NCBI GenBank assembly: GCA_029237695.1
Contig: CM055268.1
Span: 52,413,131 to 52,477,130 of the forward strand
Length of the DNA stretch: 64,000 nucleotides
Reading direction: 5' to 3'
Source of the DNA: Conchocele bisecta
Taxonomy: Eukaryota; Mollusca; Bivalvia; Lucinida; Thyasiridae
Under the pieces are notes generated by a model that searched no databases, was not told the origin of the DNA, and saw only the letters and a program-made list of their open reading frames with translations. The position numbers were made by a program, and so were the translations under genes. This document shows positions 33,786 to 47,115 of this stretch, piece after piece (position 1 is the first letter of the stretch; every line of letters starts with the position of its first letter).

Positions 33786-33954
33786 CCCTTCCTACGCTGT
33801 TGACGGAAATTGCCGTCTGATGTTTTTCATTTTTGCTTTAATTCTTAACTAATTCTCTAGTGGAGACGATTCTCATGTGCTGTCAAAACCAGTTTTTTGT
33901 CGAGAAATATTGAAAATAAAACATTACCAGCAGACGACAACGTAGTAAGGGTTA
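33782..33954. mobile_element. Family E MITE sharing TTAA with the B copy
   Basis: TTAACCCTTCCTACGCTG at the left and CGTAGTAAGGGTTAA at the right. The left TTAA is also the right TTAA of the neighbouring B copy. Confidence 0.85.
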
Positions 33955-34137
33955 AAGGCACTGTGTCTCTGGTGATGCCCCATATATTCAACATCTTGCT
34001 TTTCACTCTCTCAACTACAACTGGCCTATATATCAATCAAACACATCATTTTATTTGGGACGTCATTTGGAACATCTTTGTTTTGTTCGTTTTCCATAAC
34101 ATTGGCGCATAATCAACTGCTAATACGAATATGTAAA

Positions 34138-34514
34138 CAGCTCCAGATAAGGAATTAGTAATTGAGTATTATCACTCCATCATTTCTGAAGTAATTGGGT
34201 ATTTCAAAAAATGTATTGGGTAAAATAAAATCACACTACTGTTTACTCATCAACAGACCACAATTGTTGATTGCTTCCAAATGAAAACATATCTTGGCAT
34301 TTGATTAGAATTATCTCCAATTCTAATGAACCAAGATGTGTTTTCATGGAAAATAAGAAAAATATGCTGTATTTGTGGTTTGTTTATTGTTTTCTGCAGT
34401 ACCACAAAATTATATTGCTTTTTGATACTCGCTACTTCTGATTTCAATTGGGTTTTGGCAATTTTAATTGGGTATTTAAGCAAATCAGCAGTAAGTTTAT
34501 CTGGAGCCCTGGTA
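34138..34514. mobile_element. Family N MITE, copy 2
   Basis: AGCTCCAGATAAGGAATTAG at the left and TTTATCTGGAGCCCTGG at the right. It shares CTGTATTTGTGG and TGTTTATTGTTTTCTG with the first copy, in reverse orientation. Confidence 0.85.
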
Positions 34515-34589
34515 ATTAGGGTGATACAGCCAGCCAATCAAATTCGCTGCAGGTGTAATAACACCTGTTGTCATATCACATTTATGAAA

Positions 34590-34662
34590 TGGGTACTTGG
34601 AAAAGTCGCGGGAATACTGGACGAGGCCTTCGTCCAGTATTTCCGCGACTTTTTAAAGCCCC
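34590..34662. repeat. Core hairpin of family G
   Basis: AAAAGTCGCGGGAATACTGG and ACGAGGCCTTCGT, then the inverse. Confidence 0.85.
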
Positions 34663-35473
34663 TATACGGCTCAAGTTGCCGAATTTGGCCTCCTATTGGG
34701 TTTTCCCACACATAAATCCAACAGGTTTCTATTTACACACACTTTGAAACTGTTTGCATTCATTTTGGTACAAAAATGAGTTTGTAGTCGATGAAACTAT
34801 CAATATTTGTTGATAAACAAACAGCAGGTGCGTGTTCAAAGTCCGATCGATTTTCTGATAGACGCTCGGGTCAACTGCTCAACTCCCTGATTCGCGGCCG
34901 ATGAATTCAGATAGCCGGAGTTTATCGACTCGCTTCCGAGCTGAAGCCGTTGGGTTACGGAAATTAATTTGTAAATATTGACATTTTGCACTGAGTGGTA
35001 CACAATTCAAGTTTGTGTTGTCTTCACATTGTGATTAAGATGTAAATCTCAAGACTTCAGATGTATCTATTAGGCAGTATATGTTAGTTTTGTGTACTAA
35101 ATCAGTTGCCAAACATGTTTTTGTGTTTGAAAAAATCAGAAAATTGTAATACTGAGCCGTTCAGGGACTTTAATACAGCACGTCATATAACAAGGTTTTC
35201 ATGTGAGATTTTTTTTTTGTTAAGTCAATAGCTTATGGACCGCTTCACCGATTTTGATAATATTTGGCCATAATGTGTATCTAAGGATGGTGCATTGTTT
35301 TGCCTTCCGACCCATGTCACTGAGGACTTGTGTGCACCTTGTTTGTAAGACAGATGCGTTCATTTTGTTTTTGTTTTTTCAATAACTTGTTTTATTAACA
35401 AGGCTGTGAGCAAGAGTGATAAAGATGCCCTGTAGCCCATGTTACACTGTACGTCTATTAAATGTTTTCACCA

Positions 35474-35777
35474 GTAGCCCATTTCATCAACATTGCAAAG
35501 TATACTTTAGTAGCAAAGTATACTTTGAGGGAGAAATTTTCAATTTTATGATAAATTTATTAATTTTTATTATACTGAATTTATTACATTATCACAGCCA
35601 ATTTGGCTGTGATAATGTAATAAATTCAGTATAATAATTCTGCATACTTTTAATCATGAAATATATGCATTTGTTAGTTCTATATGAAATAATGCATTTC
35701 AGGAAAAATAAATGATTACTCCCTCAAAGTATACTTTGCTAGTAAAGTATACTTTGCAATGTTGGTGAAATCGGCTA
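35474..35777. mobile_element. Family A MITE, complete copy 2
   Basis: Ends TAGCCCATTTCATCAACATT and GTTGGTGAAATCGGCTA. The flanking CCAG and CTGG extend the palindrome. Confidence 0.9.
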
Positions 35778-36537
35778 CTGGTGCTACTATATACTATCAA
35801 CAGCGGATAAACAGGGAATCATTTGTCATTTCTGCTACATGCATTACTGTACTGTACCAGAAAACACATTGTGAGACATAGTCTTTCCTTTTAGTGAAAT
35901 GGAAATGACAATATATATGTATAAAATAGGTTTCCTTTCTAGGCATCTATTTAAATTGATAATTTAAATAAAAATTACTTTATTAAGTAAAAATTGATTG
36001 CTCAAAACTCATATCCACAGTGACGTGCACTGGTCGAGCATGATTAACATATTCATAATAACACAAAGACATCAGGCATTTTTAAGTTTCAAAGAGGTGG
36101 AATGGGTGCACAAGTATGTACTTATTCACTTTCTGTAATAACATGTTTTTGACCCAATCCGTGGACACATCTACCTTTAACAGGGTTTGTATGCACTCAT
36201 TGTGTTATTTTTCAAGTTATGTATGTTGCTCTTTGTCTGACATGGAATTTTCCAAGGAGGACAGGAAATTTTATGCGATCTTGTTCACACGGAGATGTGA
36301 CTGATATTTGAGTTCATTTCTGGCTGTGTCTTATTGGTATTGTGACCAGTGTATACCATGATCAGCTTGTGCATCTGTACAGTTTAATGATGAAAGAAAC
36401 ATCACTGAGGCTGTTAGGATTCAGTGAACATTTCAGCTAATATGAGTTAGACTGCAGACTGTGTAGCGTATACCCTGGTTAGTTGTGTATTGATGATGGA
36501 AACATTACCATGTTTGTGAGCCACTGGTTTTTATGAG

Positions 36538-36722
36538 ACACGTCTTGTGACTTTGTACCTTCGGACATATGCGTAATATCATGAAATATGTTTACAACAT
36601 TTAATATATTTTCCGCAAATGTCGTCAAAAGTTGACAAAACTTTCAGAATACATGCACATAACATGTTTAATGAAATTACGCAGATGTCCGAAGGTACAA
36701 AGTCACAGAGCCTGTCTCATAC
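36538..36722. mobile_element. Family L MITE
   Basis: GTGACTTTGTACCTTCGGAC and the inverse GTCCGAAGGTACAAAGTCAC, with inner TTGTCAACTTTTGACGAC-like symmetry. The second copy is at 59899-60170. Confidence 0.85.
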
Positions 36723-36929
36723 GGGCACTGGCTAAGGAGATGGACCTTTCAATGTGTGAGACCAGCATAGTCTCAGATCAGACTGCGCTTTCTCGTAGTG
36801 TTATCACAACCTACACTGGTCACCATTCTGCGAATCTAACGCTACTTATGCCCATGAACTTAAATGTCAAGTTTCGCCTAATCTGTTGACTACGTTTATA
36901 AATGATAGTCAGGATCTACACAGGTCACG

Positions 36930-37135
36930 CATGCACCACCGGCAGCTAAAAGATTCCATGCAACATTTGCGATCAGCGTAGCCCCAGTTCAACTTGCATT
37001 TTCGCACAGTCTAATCACGGCCTATGCTGTTCGCCATTCAGTCCCCTTATAACATGTGCGAACAGCGTAGCCCCAGATCAGCCTGCACAGTCTGATCAGG
37101 GTCTACGCTGTTCACCCAATCAGTCACAGAAATAG
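36930..37135. repeat. Repeated GTAGCCCCAGATCAG segments
   Basis: Direct and inverted copies of AGCGTAGCCCCAGATCAGCC and CAGTCTGATCAGGGTCTACG, related to family D internal sequence. Confidence 0.6.
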
Positions 37136-37204
37136 GCTCTCTGCTGCCAGTAAAATTAGACCCTAATCCTATCGTGTGAAACAGATACCTACAATTATTG
37201 TCAG

Positions 37205-37440
37205 GGACCTTTTATTTTTGGCTTGTTGTTACTTGAGAGTTGAATCCGTTTATACCAATTATAAAAGCAGTAGGATTAGTACCAATCGTATTACTTTCAG
37301 CCTTTGACCCTAAGTGACTCTGTTATGGTGACGGTTATTGTATGTTCAGGTTATTCTAATTTCATGGCTGAATATAAAAAAATTCTGTAAATATTCTGTT
37401 CAAATTTTGGGATTCCCCCACCCACCTCGTCCATCACAGC
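37205..37440. repeat. Interspersed repeat (family W), copy 1
   Basis: Shares TCAGGTTATTCTAATTTCA, GTAAATATTC and TTTTGGGATT with 42380-42690. A related tail, CCTTAGCTGTTGATAGGTCA, follows at about 37815. Confidence 0.6.
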
Positions 37441-37959
37441 AATTGAAATATGATATTAGCTGTATACAGGCTATTAAACACCATTAACCCTTTTAACACC
37501 ACAGGCCTGTATAGCCGTATTGGCAAACAGTGTAGATCCTTAGGGGAGAAAGTGTTAAATAAATAATTCTTCGCCGAGGACACACATGGTCTAAGGGCAT
37601 TTATGTGAGGAGGCAGCGGCCAGTTTGTGCCCTGGATGTTATGATGGGGCTGTCAAACACTGACCCACTACTCGAGCTACTGCACTTGTTGTTGACTACA
37701 GGCTAGTAGTGCATGTGAAATTAAACAAACTACCGATTCATATACAATTGTGCAGGGAAAGTCGTTCTGTCTGTTGGTGTCAGTTTCAATTGAAATTTAA
37801 GTCCGAACTCGTTGGCCCAGCCTTAAATTACCTTAGCTGTTGATAGGTCATTACAAACCATTAAATCAAGTAAATCAATTGATATTGATTCATGTTTCTG
37901 AAATCAAACACTAGAAGTATCAAAATTTCTTAACACATAAACTTTTGAATTAAATTTTT

Positions 37960-38957
37960 AGCTCACTTGAGCGAAGCTCATGTGAGCTATTGTTACCGCA
38001 ATGTGTCCGTCGTCCGTTGTCCGTCCGTCCGTCCGTGAACATTTTCAAACGTCTTCTCCTCGGTAACCATTGGGCCTATAGTCACCAAACTTCATGGTCA
38101 ATGTCCTTAGGTAGGGGGATTACAAAATTGTTAAAATGACGTCATTACGTAATCCAAGATGGCTGCCGTCTAAAAATAGCACAAATTCTTAAAAAATCTT
38201 TGAAAGTCAAATGTTGAAAAATGTTTTGTTAACTTTTGACGACATTGTCGAAATTGGATGGTCATGTCATCCAAGATGGCCGCCGAAAGGTCAAAAGGTT
38301 GTTCTTTTATTAGAGATTTCAAAATTCTTCTTCACACGAACCGCTTGGCCCATGGTGGCCAAACTTCACAGTTATGGTCCATAGGTGAAGCCTTTTCAGA
38401 TTTGTTAAAACGGAGGTCGTCGCTAATCCAAGATGGCCACCGTCTAAAAATAGCACAAATTCTTAAAAAAATCTTCTTCTCATGAACCGCCAGCCGGATT
38501 TCGACGAAACTTGGTAGGAACGATCGACGTAGAATGCTCTTTCAAAGGTGTTAAAATGTTGACCCCGGGGTCAAAAATTGACGTGGCCCATGCGGTCAAA
38601 TTTTATTTTTGACCAAATATGCTCGTGATATATATTAAATTGAAGGTATCGATGAGGCGATTGCTCTGGTGCAATATTTGTCGGAATTTGATGATTATGT
38701 CATCCAAAAGTCCATTTATTCGAGATTTTAAACGTCTTTTTCTCAGGAACCACATAGCCGATGCTAGCCAAACTTCATAGTAAGTTAAGATCCTTGGGTG
38801 AAGCATTTTCAGATTTGGTAAAATGAGAGTCCAAGATGACCGCCATCTAAAAATAGCACAATTGTTTTAAAACACATATGAACTGAATGTCACATTCTCC
38901 TCTGGTGTTCATGGAGTCAGGTGAGCGAATTAGGGCCATCATGGCCCCCTTGTTGTT
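37960..38957. mobile_element. AGCTCACTTGAGCGAAGCTC element, about 1 kb
   Basis: Starts with a hairpin-rich AGCTCACTTGAGCGAAGCTC, followed by GTCCGTCCGTCCGTCC. It repeats CCAAGATGGCCGCC and CTAAAAATAGCACAAATTCT at 38155, 38270, 38425 and 38832. It ends GGTGAGCGAATTAGGGCC. The right flank is a broken family E piece. It is a non-autonomous element without a coding frame. Confidence 0.75.
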
Positions 38958-39587
38958 TTGTCATCAACAGCACTTTTGACAGCACTTTCTAATGGAAATC
39001 ATTTTAAAGGACTGTCAAACCATGTTTTATTGAGAAAGAAAAGAATATATGAAAAAACAGCAGACAACAATTTTCGGTTCTAACATTCTAAGCGTGAATA
39101 AATATTCTGTAATTCAGCTCATTACATGCCTGCATGTACAACAAATTCCTTATTTTCTTTATTTCACCATGAAAGCATGTGTTTCAACCACACAGTTGAA
39201 CCATCTTGTCTTTTCAGTCAAATGACTGATCACAGCATATACCTTGTGTAAGTGCAAATAGAAAAGCAATGCTTGGTATGGTTAAAGACATTGCATCTCA
39301 GACGATCGATAAACGGTTCCGCTCGAAGAGCCGATGCTTTAAGTCTGTGTCAAAAAGGGGTTACAGTCTCCATCCATCTGTTTATCCGTCACAGTTAAGG
39401 AGTTTTTAATTTCTTCTCAACATGTCAGGACTTCAACATAATTTGAAGGATTATTTTAATAGTTCAACACTTGTTACATGTGAACATATGCGACACCCAC
39501 CTACCATTTGTATTATGACCTTGATCTTCACAAGATCACTGAAACACGTTAGTTTAACAATCGAGATTCATCCAGACCGGAATTTAA

Positions 39588-39817
39588 GGATAAATTTATT
39601 AATTTTTATTATACTGAATTTATTACATTATCACAGCCATTTTGGCTGTGATAATGTAATAAATTCAGTATAATAATTCTGCATACTTTTAATCATCAAA
39701 TATATGCAGTGGTTAGTTCTATATGGAATAATGCACTTCGGGAAAAATAAATGATTACTACCTCAAAGTATACTTTGCTACATACGTATACTTTGCAATT
39801 TTGATGAAATCGGCTAC
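39588..39817. mobile_element. Family A MITE, left end missing
   Basis: Begins inside the element at GATAAATTTATTAATTTTTA and runs to GATGAAATCGGCTA. Confidence 0.85.
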
Positions 39818-40126
39818 AGGTTTAAATCAATCAGTGCACTTGTCCATTTGTGTCACAGACCATGCCAGTATTGTCATCGACAGTGATGCAAATCCCTCTT
39901 AACAACTCGATATAAATGGAAGAGGATTTATATAAGCTTGCTTTCAAGCCAATCCCATTTGTATAATTATGTATATACTACGATTGATACCTTACTAGTA
40001 AATGATATGCAAATAAATAAAATATGTTTAAACCAATATAAATGGAAGACTGTAAATGATCAAAATAGGTAGAATGTTTACCAGTGATAGTCATGCATGC
40101 TGAAACATCAGGGATTAGGCAAATAA

Positions 40127-40150
40127 TGGGGGGGGGGGGGGGGGGGGGGA
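40127..40150 (+). repeat. Poly-G run
   Basis: More than 20 consecutive G. The exact length is likely unreliable. Confidence 0.9.
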
Positions 40151-40218
40151 GATTTTCTACAACACTGTGTCTCAGATAATATGTTATTTTTCACTTTATG
40201 GACTGCAAATGACTTAAA

Positions 40219-40433
40219 TGTAGCTGTAACTGCAGAAATGGGGCTTATGGGTGTTGTGACCAGTGTAGATCCAGATCAGCCTGTGCATCCACACAGTCTG
40301 ATCAGGATCTGCACTGTTTGCCTTTCCATCAATGAAGCACCCGTCATGCTTCTAACAAGCAATACAGATCGTTATCAGGCTACAGGAGTGTGCTATTTCC
40401 CATAAGCCCCATTTCTCCAGTCACAGCCACATA
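40219..40433. mobile_element. Family D MITE
   Basis: Ends TGTAGCTGTAACTGCAGAAA and CCATTTCTCCAGTCACAGCC. It is one of the best-preserved copies. Confidence 0.9.
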
Positions 40434-40734
40434 TCAGCCAAACTTGCCATTATATTTGATCAATTCCAAGAAGTTTGTGTTTTATTCTTTATCAGGTAAC
40501 AAGCTTTGTATTTGTCGAATAAGTACTGACTGATAACATACGCATTGACCTGATACAAATATCCGGGTTACAACAAATTGAAAACTAACGTTTCATTGGT
40601 CGAACGGCATCACATGACGTTACCGAATTATGTCAGTGGAATGACGTCACAAGAAAGAAGTCCGCATTGTTTTCAATGAAAACATAATTGTGCATTTAAT
40701 ATGAAGCCAAAAACGTTACCTGGTAAATAGAATA

Positions 40735-40845
40735 CCATGGTAGCGTCTTTTGATATCAAGTTTATCAGGCTCGGCTTGGAAACGGTAGGAATTCCTACGT
40801 GTTTCCTAGCCTTACCTGATAAACCTGATACTCTCTATGTATACT
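40735..40845. repeat. Family P palindromic repeat
   Basis: TTTATCAGGCTCGGCTTGGA and AACGGTAGGAATTCCTACGT, then the diverged inverse. Related hairpins lie inside the vtg intron 5 duplication. Confidence 0.7.
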
Positions 40846-41307
40846 ACCATAGTTGTGATAACAGGGGAGATATTTGGATACTGCCTTTCCTCTATTACTG
40901 TAATAGGAAACACAATTTGTGAAACAAAACGCTTTTTAGTTCTGAACTGATAATACTATATCACATCTATAGATAACTTGCCATTCTATACCCTAGTTGA
41001 ATTAATGTAAATAAAACACACCAGTATTAAACCATCAGTTAACCATCAGTTGCACAAAAATGTGCATTCGCTAGTTATAAAAAATATAGGTACGATTCTG
41101 TTCAGAAATATGATACATCTCTACAATACATGTATCAGGTGTTTGTTTTTCTTCAACATGTCACTTTTTTATCAACAACTTAAAGATTTATGTGAGAATA
41201 TGCAACAGGCAGCTTCCACTATTGTCATGACCATGACAAGTTTCTTTGAAACTTATTCCGTATTTATTATAATAAACGCCCCTGGGGCTATGCAATTTTC
41301 TGAATGT

Positions 41308-41402
41308 GTCTGGAGAAATGGGGATTATAGCATTGCAAGCAATATAGGCCCAGATCAGACTGCACATCTGCGCAGTCTGATCTGGGCCTGCATTGCTTGC
41401 CA
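41308..41402. repeat. Hairpin AGGCCCAGATCAGACTGCAC
   Basis: GCAAGCAATATAGGCCCAGA and TCAGACTGCACATCTGCGCA are followed by an inverse copy ending ATTGCTTGC. It is related to family D. Confidence 0.75.
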
Positions 41403-41625
41403 CTTACAGATATATCAGGTACCGTATTTGTTCTCATAACATGCACTTTTCTGAATGTGTTTGTGTATTATCATGGCACTAAACACAATAATTTTGATGT
41501 TTGAAATGACTATGAAAATAACATATTTTTACTGAAAATATGGGAGGGGGGTGGGGGCTAGTATTAGAATAAATACGGTATGTATAGCTTGAAAGATTAC
41601 TTCAATCTTTGGACACTTCAACCCT

Positions 41626-41761
41626 AACCCTTACACCGCTATCTCAATTTTTTGCCTTCTGCTGTCTAAAGTGCTATCAAAGCATGTTTTTGATGATAAA
41701 AATGGAAAATAGAAAATAAACAGCAGACAACAAAAAATTAAGATAGCGGTGTAAGGGTTAA
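41626..41761. mobile_element. Family E MITE, short form
   Basis: AACCCTTACACCGCTATCTC at the left, GATAGCGGTGTAAGGGTTAA at the right, with a shortened centre. Confidence 0.85.
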
Positions 41762-41955
41762 TAATTCACTATTATACAATTTGTGAAACATACATAGTTG
41801 TTGTGAGTTGATCATAATGTACCACACCTATGGTTTACCGTACAATCCTCTACATCAATGATTCTCAAGTGCTGCAAACTAGGTTTCTGATGAGAAAAAC
41901 GGAAAATAGAACATAAACATCGGACAACAAAATTTTATATTCAGCATTTTCAGGG

Positions 41956-42168
41956 TTAACCCTTTTGAGACTACAAACCTCTATAGTAGTCTTTGCAAAT
42001 AGTGTAGATCCAGATGAATGAGCTTTCTCATCGGAATTTGCACTAATTTTCATATTATTAGTGAAAAGAAAACACCCCCGTTTTATAAATGAACTAGTCT
42101 GAAAATTCATTTTGTGCCAATAGGATTGGTAGGAAAATTAACATATCAAATTCCATTCAGTTATTATC
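41956..42168. mobile_element. Family C MITE, reversed copy
   Basis: TTAACCCTTTTGAGACTACA at the left; on the opposite strand it contains CATTTTGTGAC-like and GGATTTGATATGTTAA-like parts of the family. Confidence 0.75.
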
Positions 42169-42345
42169 CCCTCCCCGATAGGCAAGAGGGGATATAGCGT
42201 ATAATAGTCCATGTATGTATGTGTGTATGTATGTACGTGCGTGCGTGCATTTATTAGTAACACCTTTCATTTTTTCAATAATGCTTCACCGATTTTAGTG
42301 GGTGGCAGGTGGGAGTATGCGATGGGTAATTTAACGATCGGGGTT
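42165..42345. repeat. Fragment of tandem-repeat-type element
   Basis: TATCCCCTCCCCGATAGGCA and AGAGGGGATATAGCG match, in reverse, the right end of the element finishing at 16385. A GTATGTATGTACGTGCGTGC stretch follows. Confidence 0.65.
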
Positions 42346-42379
42346 CATCCTTACCGAAATCCCGACTGGAGACCTGGTT

Positions 42380-42690
42380 TGGCCCTCACATACGTCTTTG
42401 GCATTTTGTATGTGACAGTTGAATCTGGTTATACCCCTTATGTGAGTATTACGATTATTCGTAATCCTATTTTAGGGGAAGGGGCCAAGTGACTTTGGTG
42501 TGGTATGGACCTGGCACCAGGTCAGGTTATTCTAATTTCAGGGCTTAATATACTTGTTCTCGATGTAAATATTCCATTCTGATTTTGGGATTTTACCCCA
42601 ATGCAACAATGGGATCGAACCCGTTTGCCCGGCCTTACATGACCTTAGCTGTTGATAGGCCGTTAAACACCAATAAACAAACAAACAAAT
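42380..42690 (+). repeat. Interspersed repeat with (CAAA)n tail (family W), copy 2
   Basis: Contains GGGATCGAACCCGTTTGCCC and CCTTAGCTGTTGATAGGCCG and ends AATAAACAAACAAACAAA. A tail of this kind is typical of LINE- or SINE-type retroposons. No coding region is present. Confidence 0.6.
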
Positions 42691-42817
42691 TCACCGATTT
42701 TGATAATAGTTGCTTTGTTTTGCATATGACCCATGTCCAACCACCCAAGGTCAAGGTCACTGAGGACTTATGTTCAGCTTGTTTGTCTGGCAAATGTATT
42801 AAAATTTGTTTGTGTTT

Positions 42818-43170
42818 TTTGTCTCGCCCGCGAAAGCGGAAAGCGAGACTTAGGTTTTGCTTTTCCAGAGTCGTCGTCGGCGGCGTCGGCGGCGGCGGCG
42901 GTGGCGGCGGCGGCGGCGGCGGAGTCGTCATTCAATGTTAAGTCTTCGTGTTATGGTCATTACTTCAACACCTTATCAGCTTCAGTCATCAAACTTTATA
43001 CATACCTTTACTATGATATGTACATGAATATAGGACTATTCTCGGGGCCCCAGGGTCAAGGTCAAGGCCCCAGGATGAAGGTCAAGGCGGAACAAGGCGA
43101 GACATTTGATTCCGCGGAATTCTTGTTTTATTATCAAGGCTGCCAGCGAGGGGATTAGCTTAGTGATAAC
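42818..43170. repeat. GTCTCGCCCGCGAAAGCGG element with (GGC)n
   Basis: A short hairpin start GTCTCGCCCGCGAAAGCGG is followed by a GGCGGCGGC tract at 42880-42930. Open frames on both strands through the tract give runs of Gly, Ala or Pro and are not genes. Confidence 0.6.
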
Positions 43171-43261
43171 GATGCCCTTGTTTAGGGTTGAAATTGTTAA
43201 ATATCAGTTTAGAAATAAATCTCACATGAATGCATTATATAATTAAATATTTAAGGATTCA

Positions 43262-43507
43262 TAACCTCACCCCTAAGTAACTGGAATGGATTTTGATATG
43301 TTTTTGCAACCAATCCATTTGTCACAAAATGATTTCCAGGCACGTCCATTTTGGAAAATGGGGTGTTTTTGCTATCAAAAATATGAATATTACTCGCAAA
43401 AAGTGCAGATCCTGATGAGATGGCTTGTCATGAGCCAGCTCATCTGGATCTACACTGTTTGTTAATACATGTACCACTATACAGGCATGTGATGTTGAAA
43501 GGGTTAA
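43262..43507. mobile_element. Family C MITE
   Basis: Contains AAGTAACTGGAATGGATTTT, GATGAGATGGCTTGTCATGA and CTCATCTGGATCTACACTG and ends GTTGAAAGGGTTAA. Confidence 0.9.
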
Positions 43508-43560
43508 TAACGAATCTTACTGTGATTCACACCTGGGGCCTAGTGATTTGGTGAAGTAAG

Positions 43561-44712
43561 GATAAATTTATTAATTTTTAGCCAAGTTTTTTTAAAAAAA
43601 ATCCAGGTTATTGGATTGGCAAAAGCCGGGCGGGCGGTGGGCAGCGTCCACAATCAATGTTAAGTTTTCGTGTTTGAGTCCATTTCTTTGTTACTGTACC
43701 ACCTAGGACCACCAAACTTTCACAGCTTCATAATCAAGGGGTGCCCACCACATATCACTATCCAACATGTTACCTTTTTTTGAACTTGACCCATTTTTTC
43801 CGCGCAGTCGACTTCAATGTTAAGTTTTCTCGTTTACAATGTTAAGTTTTCGTGTTTAAGTCCATTTCTTTGGTACTGTACCACCTAGGACCACCAAACT
43901 TTCACAGCTTCATAACCAAGGGGTGCCTACCACATACAACTATCCAACATGTGACCATTTTCTTTACCTTCACCTATTATTTCTACGTAATTGTCTTAGC
44001 CATTTTCAACGTTAACTTTTTAACGTACGTCTGGTTAAAGTTTTTTGGTTAAAAGTTTTTCGTTATACTATATCTCTGCAACTGCTTCACCCATTACCTT
44101 GAAACTTCACATGGGTGTTTATCATCATCCATATTTTCATTCTACCCCCCAACCGTGCGGCCCCTATGCCCAATGTCAAGGTCAAATTACTTTGAATTTT
44201 TGTGTTAAAGTTTTTTTGTGTACTATATCTCTGCAACTGCTTCACCCATTACCTTGATACTTCACATGGGTGTTTATCATCATTGTCAGCGTGATATCGT
44301 CGGCATTTTGGCATACGTCTGTCCGTACGTCTGTACGTCCGTGTGTCTGGTTAAAGTTTTTTGGTTAAAGTTTTTCCATCTACTATATCTATTTTTTTAG
44401 TGTCCATGCCTCGCCCCAAGGCGCGACATGCAGGCCACGGCCATCTAGTCTACAAAAAGTGGGTATAATTATGTTATCCAAGTGTCTATGCTTGGAAAAA
44501 ACCTGGCCTTCGTGGCTTTGCCTCGTTTCTTGTTATTATACTGAATTTATTACATTATTTGGCTGTAATAAATTCAGTATAATAATTCTGCATACTTTTA
44601 ATCATGAAATATATGCATTTGTTAGTTCTATATGAAATAATGCATTTCAGGAAAAATAAATGGTTACTCCCTCAAAGTATACTTTGCTAGAAAAGTATAC
44701 TTTGCAATTTTG
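43561..44712. mobile_element. Family A MITE interrupted by a tandem-repeat element
   Basis: Left piece GATAAATTTATTAATTTTTA and right piece from TTATTATACTGAATTTATTA to 44712. The outer left end is missing and the core hairpin is shortened. Confidence 0.85.
43581..44532. mobile_element. Tandem-repeat-bearing element, copy 2 (952 bp, inverted)
   Basis: Reverse of the element at 9822-11156, with about two internal units instead of four. It is flanked by TTA on both sides (43578-43580, 44533-44535). It starts GCCAAGTTTTTTT and ends GAGGC-inverse CCTCGTTTCTTG. Confidence 0.85.
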
Positions 44713-45129
44713 TACCCTGTCTTTCAGTGTTGAACGTTTTTTTATTGTAATTCTAGTGCTATTTGTATGGTGCTGCAGGTGCATTTCCTTATGTATATGA
44801 CCATGCTGTTGAACAGATGTAAAACTCCAATTCATCAATCACATGTATGACTATGGTAATATTAGTGGACTGCTGAAATAGAAAAAAGTGCAGATTTTGT
44901 CACATTTTTGTAACTTCAATATGCATTGTGTTGCTAAAATTGTTTTATAATTGCCCCCCCCCCACTCATGACAGGGACCTTGTGATGTTTGCAACCAGCA
45001 TAGTCTCACACCAGCCTGCGCATCTGGGGCCCGTTTCACTAAACTTTGTGCGATAAAAATGATCGTACATGTGCGAAGATTTGTATGAATTTGTTTCTCA
45101 CATGAACATGGTTCCCTGATGCTACCATT

Positions 45130-47115
45130 TTCCACCAACATGCATACATCATTAACAACATGTATACATCATTAACAACATGTATACATCATTAACAACA
45201 TGTATACATCATTAACAACATGTATACATCATTAACAACATGCATACATCATTAACATACATCATTAACAACATGTATCATCATTAACAACATGCATAAC
45301 ACATCATTAACAACATGTATACATCATTAACAACATCATACATGTATACAACATGCATACAATCATTAACAACATGTATACATCTTATACAACAGTACAT
45401 CATTAACAACATGTATACATCATTAACAACATTACATATAACAACATGACATCATTATACAACATGCATACATCATTACAACATGCATACATCATTATAC
45501 ACATGCATACATCATTAACAACATGTATACATCATTAACAACATGCATACATCATTATACAACATGCATACATCATTATACAACATGCATACATCATTAT
45601 ACAACATGCATACATCATTATACAACATGCATACATCATTATACAACATGTATACATCATTATACAACATGTATACATCATTATACAACATGTATACATC
45701 ATGCATACATCATTATACAACATGTATACATCATTATACAACATGCATACATCATTATACAACATGCATACATCATTATACAACATGTATACATCATTAT
45801 ACAACATGTATACATCATTATACAACAGTATACATCATAAACAACATGCATACATCATTATACAACATGCATACATCATACAACATGCATACATCATTAT
45901 ACAACATGCATACATCATACAACATGCATACATCATTATTACAACATACAACATTATACAACATGCATCATCATTATACAACATGCATACATCATTATAC
46001 AACATGCATACATCATTATACAACATGTATACATCATTATACAACATGCATACATCATTATACAACATGCATACATCATTATACAACATGTATACATCAT
46101 TATACAACATGCATACATCATTATGCAACATGCATACATCATTATACAACATGTATACATCATTATACAACATGTATACATCATTATACAACATGTATAC
46201 ATCATTAACAACATGCATACATCATTATACAACATGCATACATCATTATACAACATGCATACATCATTATACAACATGCATACATCATTATACAACATGC
46301 ACATCATAACAACATGCATACATCATTATACAACATGTATACATCATTATACAACATGCATACATCATTAACAACATGCATACATCATTATACAACATGT
46401 ATACATCATTATACAACATGTATACATCATTATACAACATGTATACATCATTAACAACATGCATACATCATTATACAACATGCATACATCATTATACAAC
46501 ATGCATACATCATTATACAACATGCATACATCATTATACAACATGCATACATCATTAACAACATGCATACATCATTATACAACATGTATACATCATTATA
46601 CAACATGCATACATCATTAACAACATGCATACATCATTATACAACATGTATACATCATTAACAACATGCATACATCATTATACAACATGCATACATCATT
46701 ATACAACATGCATACATCATTAACAACATGTATACATCATTAACAACATGCATACATCATTATACAACATGCATACATCATTATACAACATGCATACATC
46801 ATTATACAACATGCATACATCATTATACAACATGTATACATCATTATACAACATGTATACATCATTATACAACATGCATACATCATTATACAACATGCAT
46901 ACATCATTATACAACATGTATACATCATTATACAACATGTATACATCATTATACAACATGCATACATCATTATACAACATGCATACATCAGCATACATCA
47001 TTATACAACATGCATACATCATTATACAACATGCATACATCATTATACATCATTATACAACATGTATACATCATTATACAACATGCATACATCATTATAC
47101 AACATGCATACATCA
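45130..47115. repeat. 21-bp satellite array, about 2 kb
   Basis: About 95 copies of CATACATCATTATACAACATG, with 20-bp variants (ATCATTAACAACATG) mostly at the left edge and interspersed. Units alternate ATGCATACAT and ATGTATACAT, the second being self-complementary. The period is divisible by 3, so repetitive open frames arise on both strands. Confidence 0.97.

Noticed and set aside
42600..42690. tRNA-like GGGATCGAACCCG as a tRNA gene
   Set aside because: No cloverleaf could be drawn; it is part of a dispersed repeat with a (CAAA)n tail.
42585..42941. Open frames with Gly, Ala or Pro runs
   Set aside because: They arise from a GGC microsatellite inside a repeat element; both strands are open.
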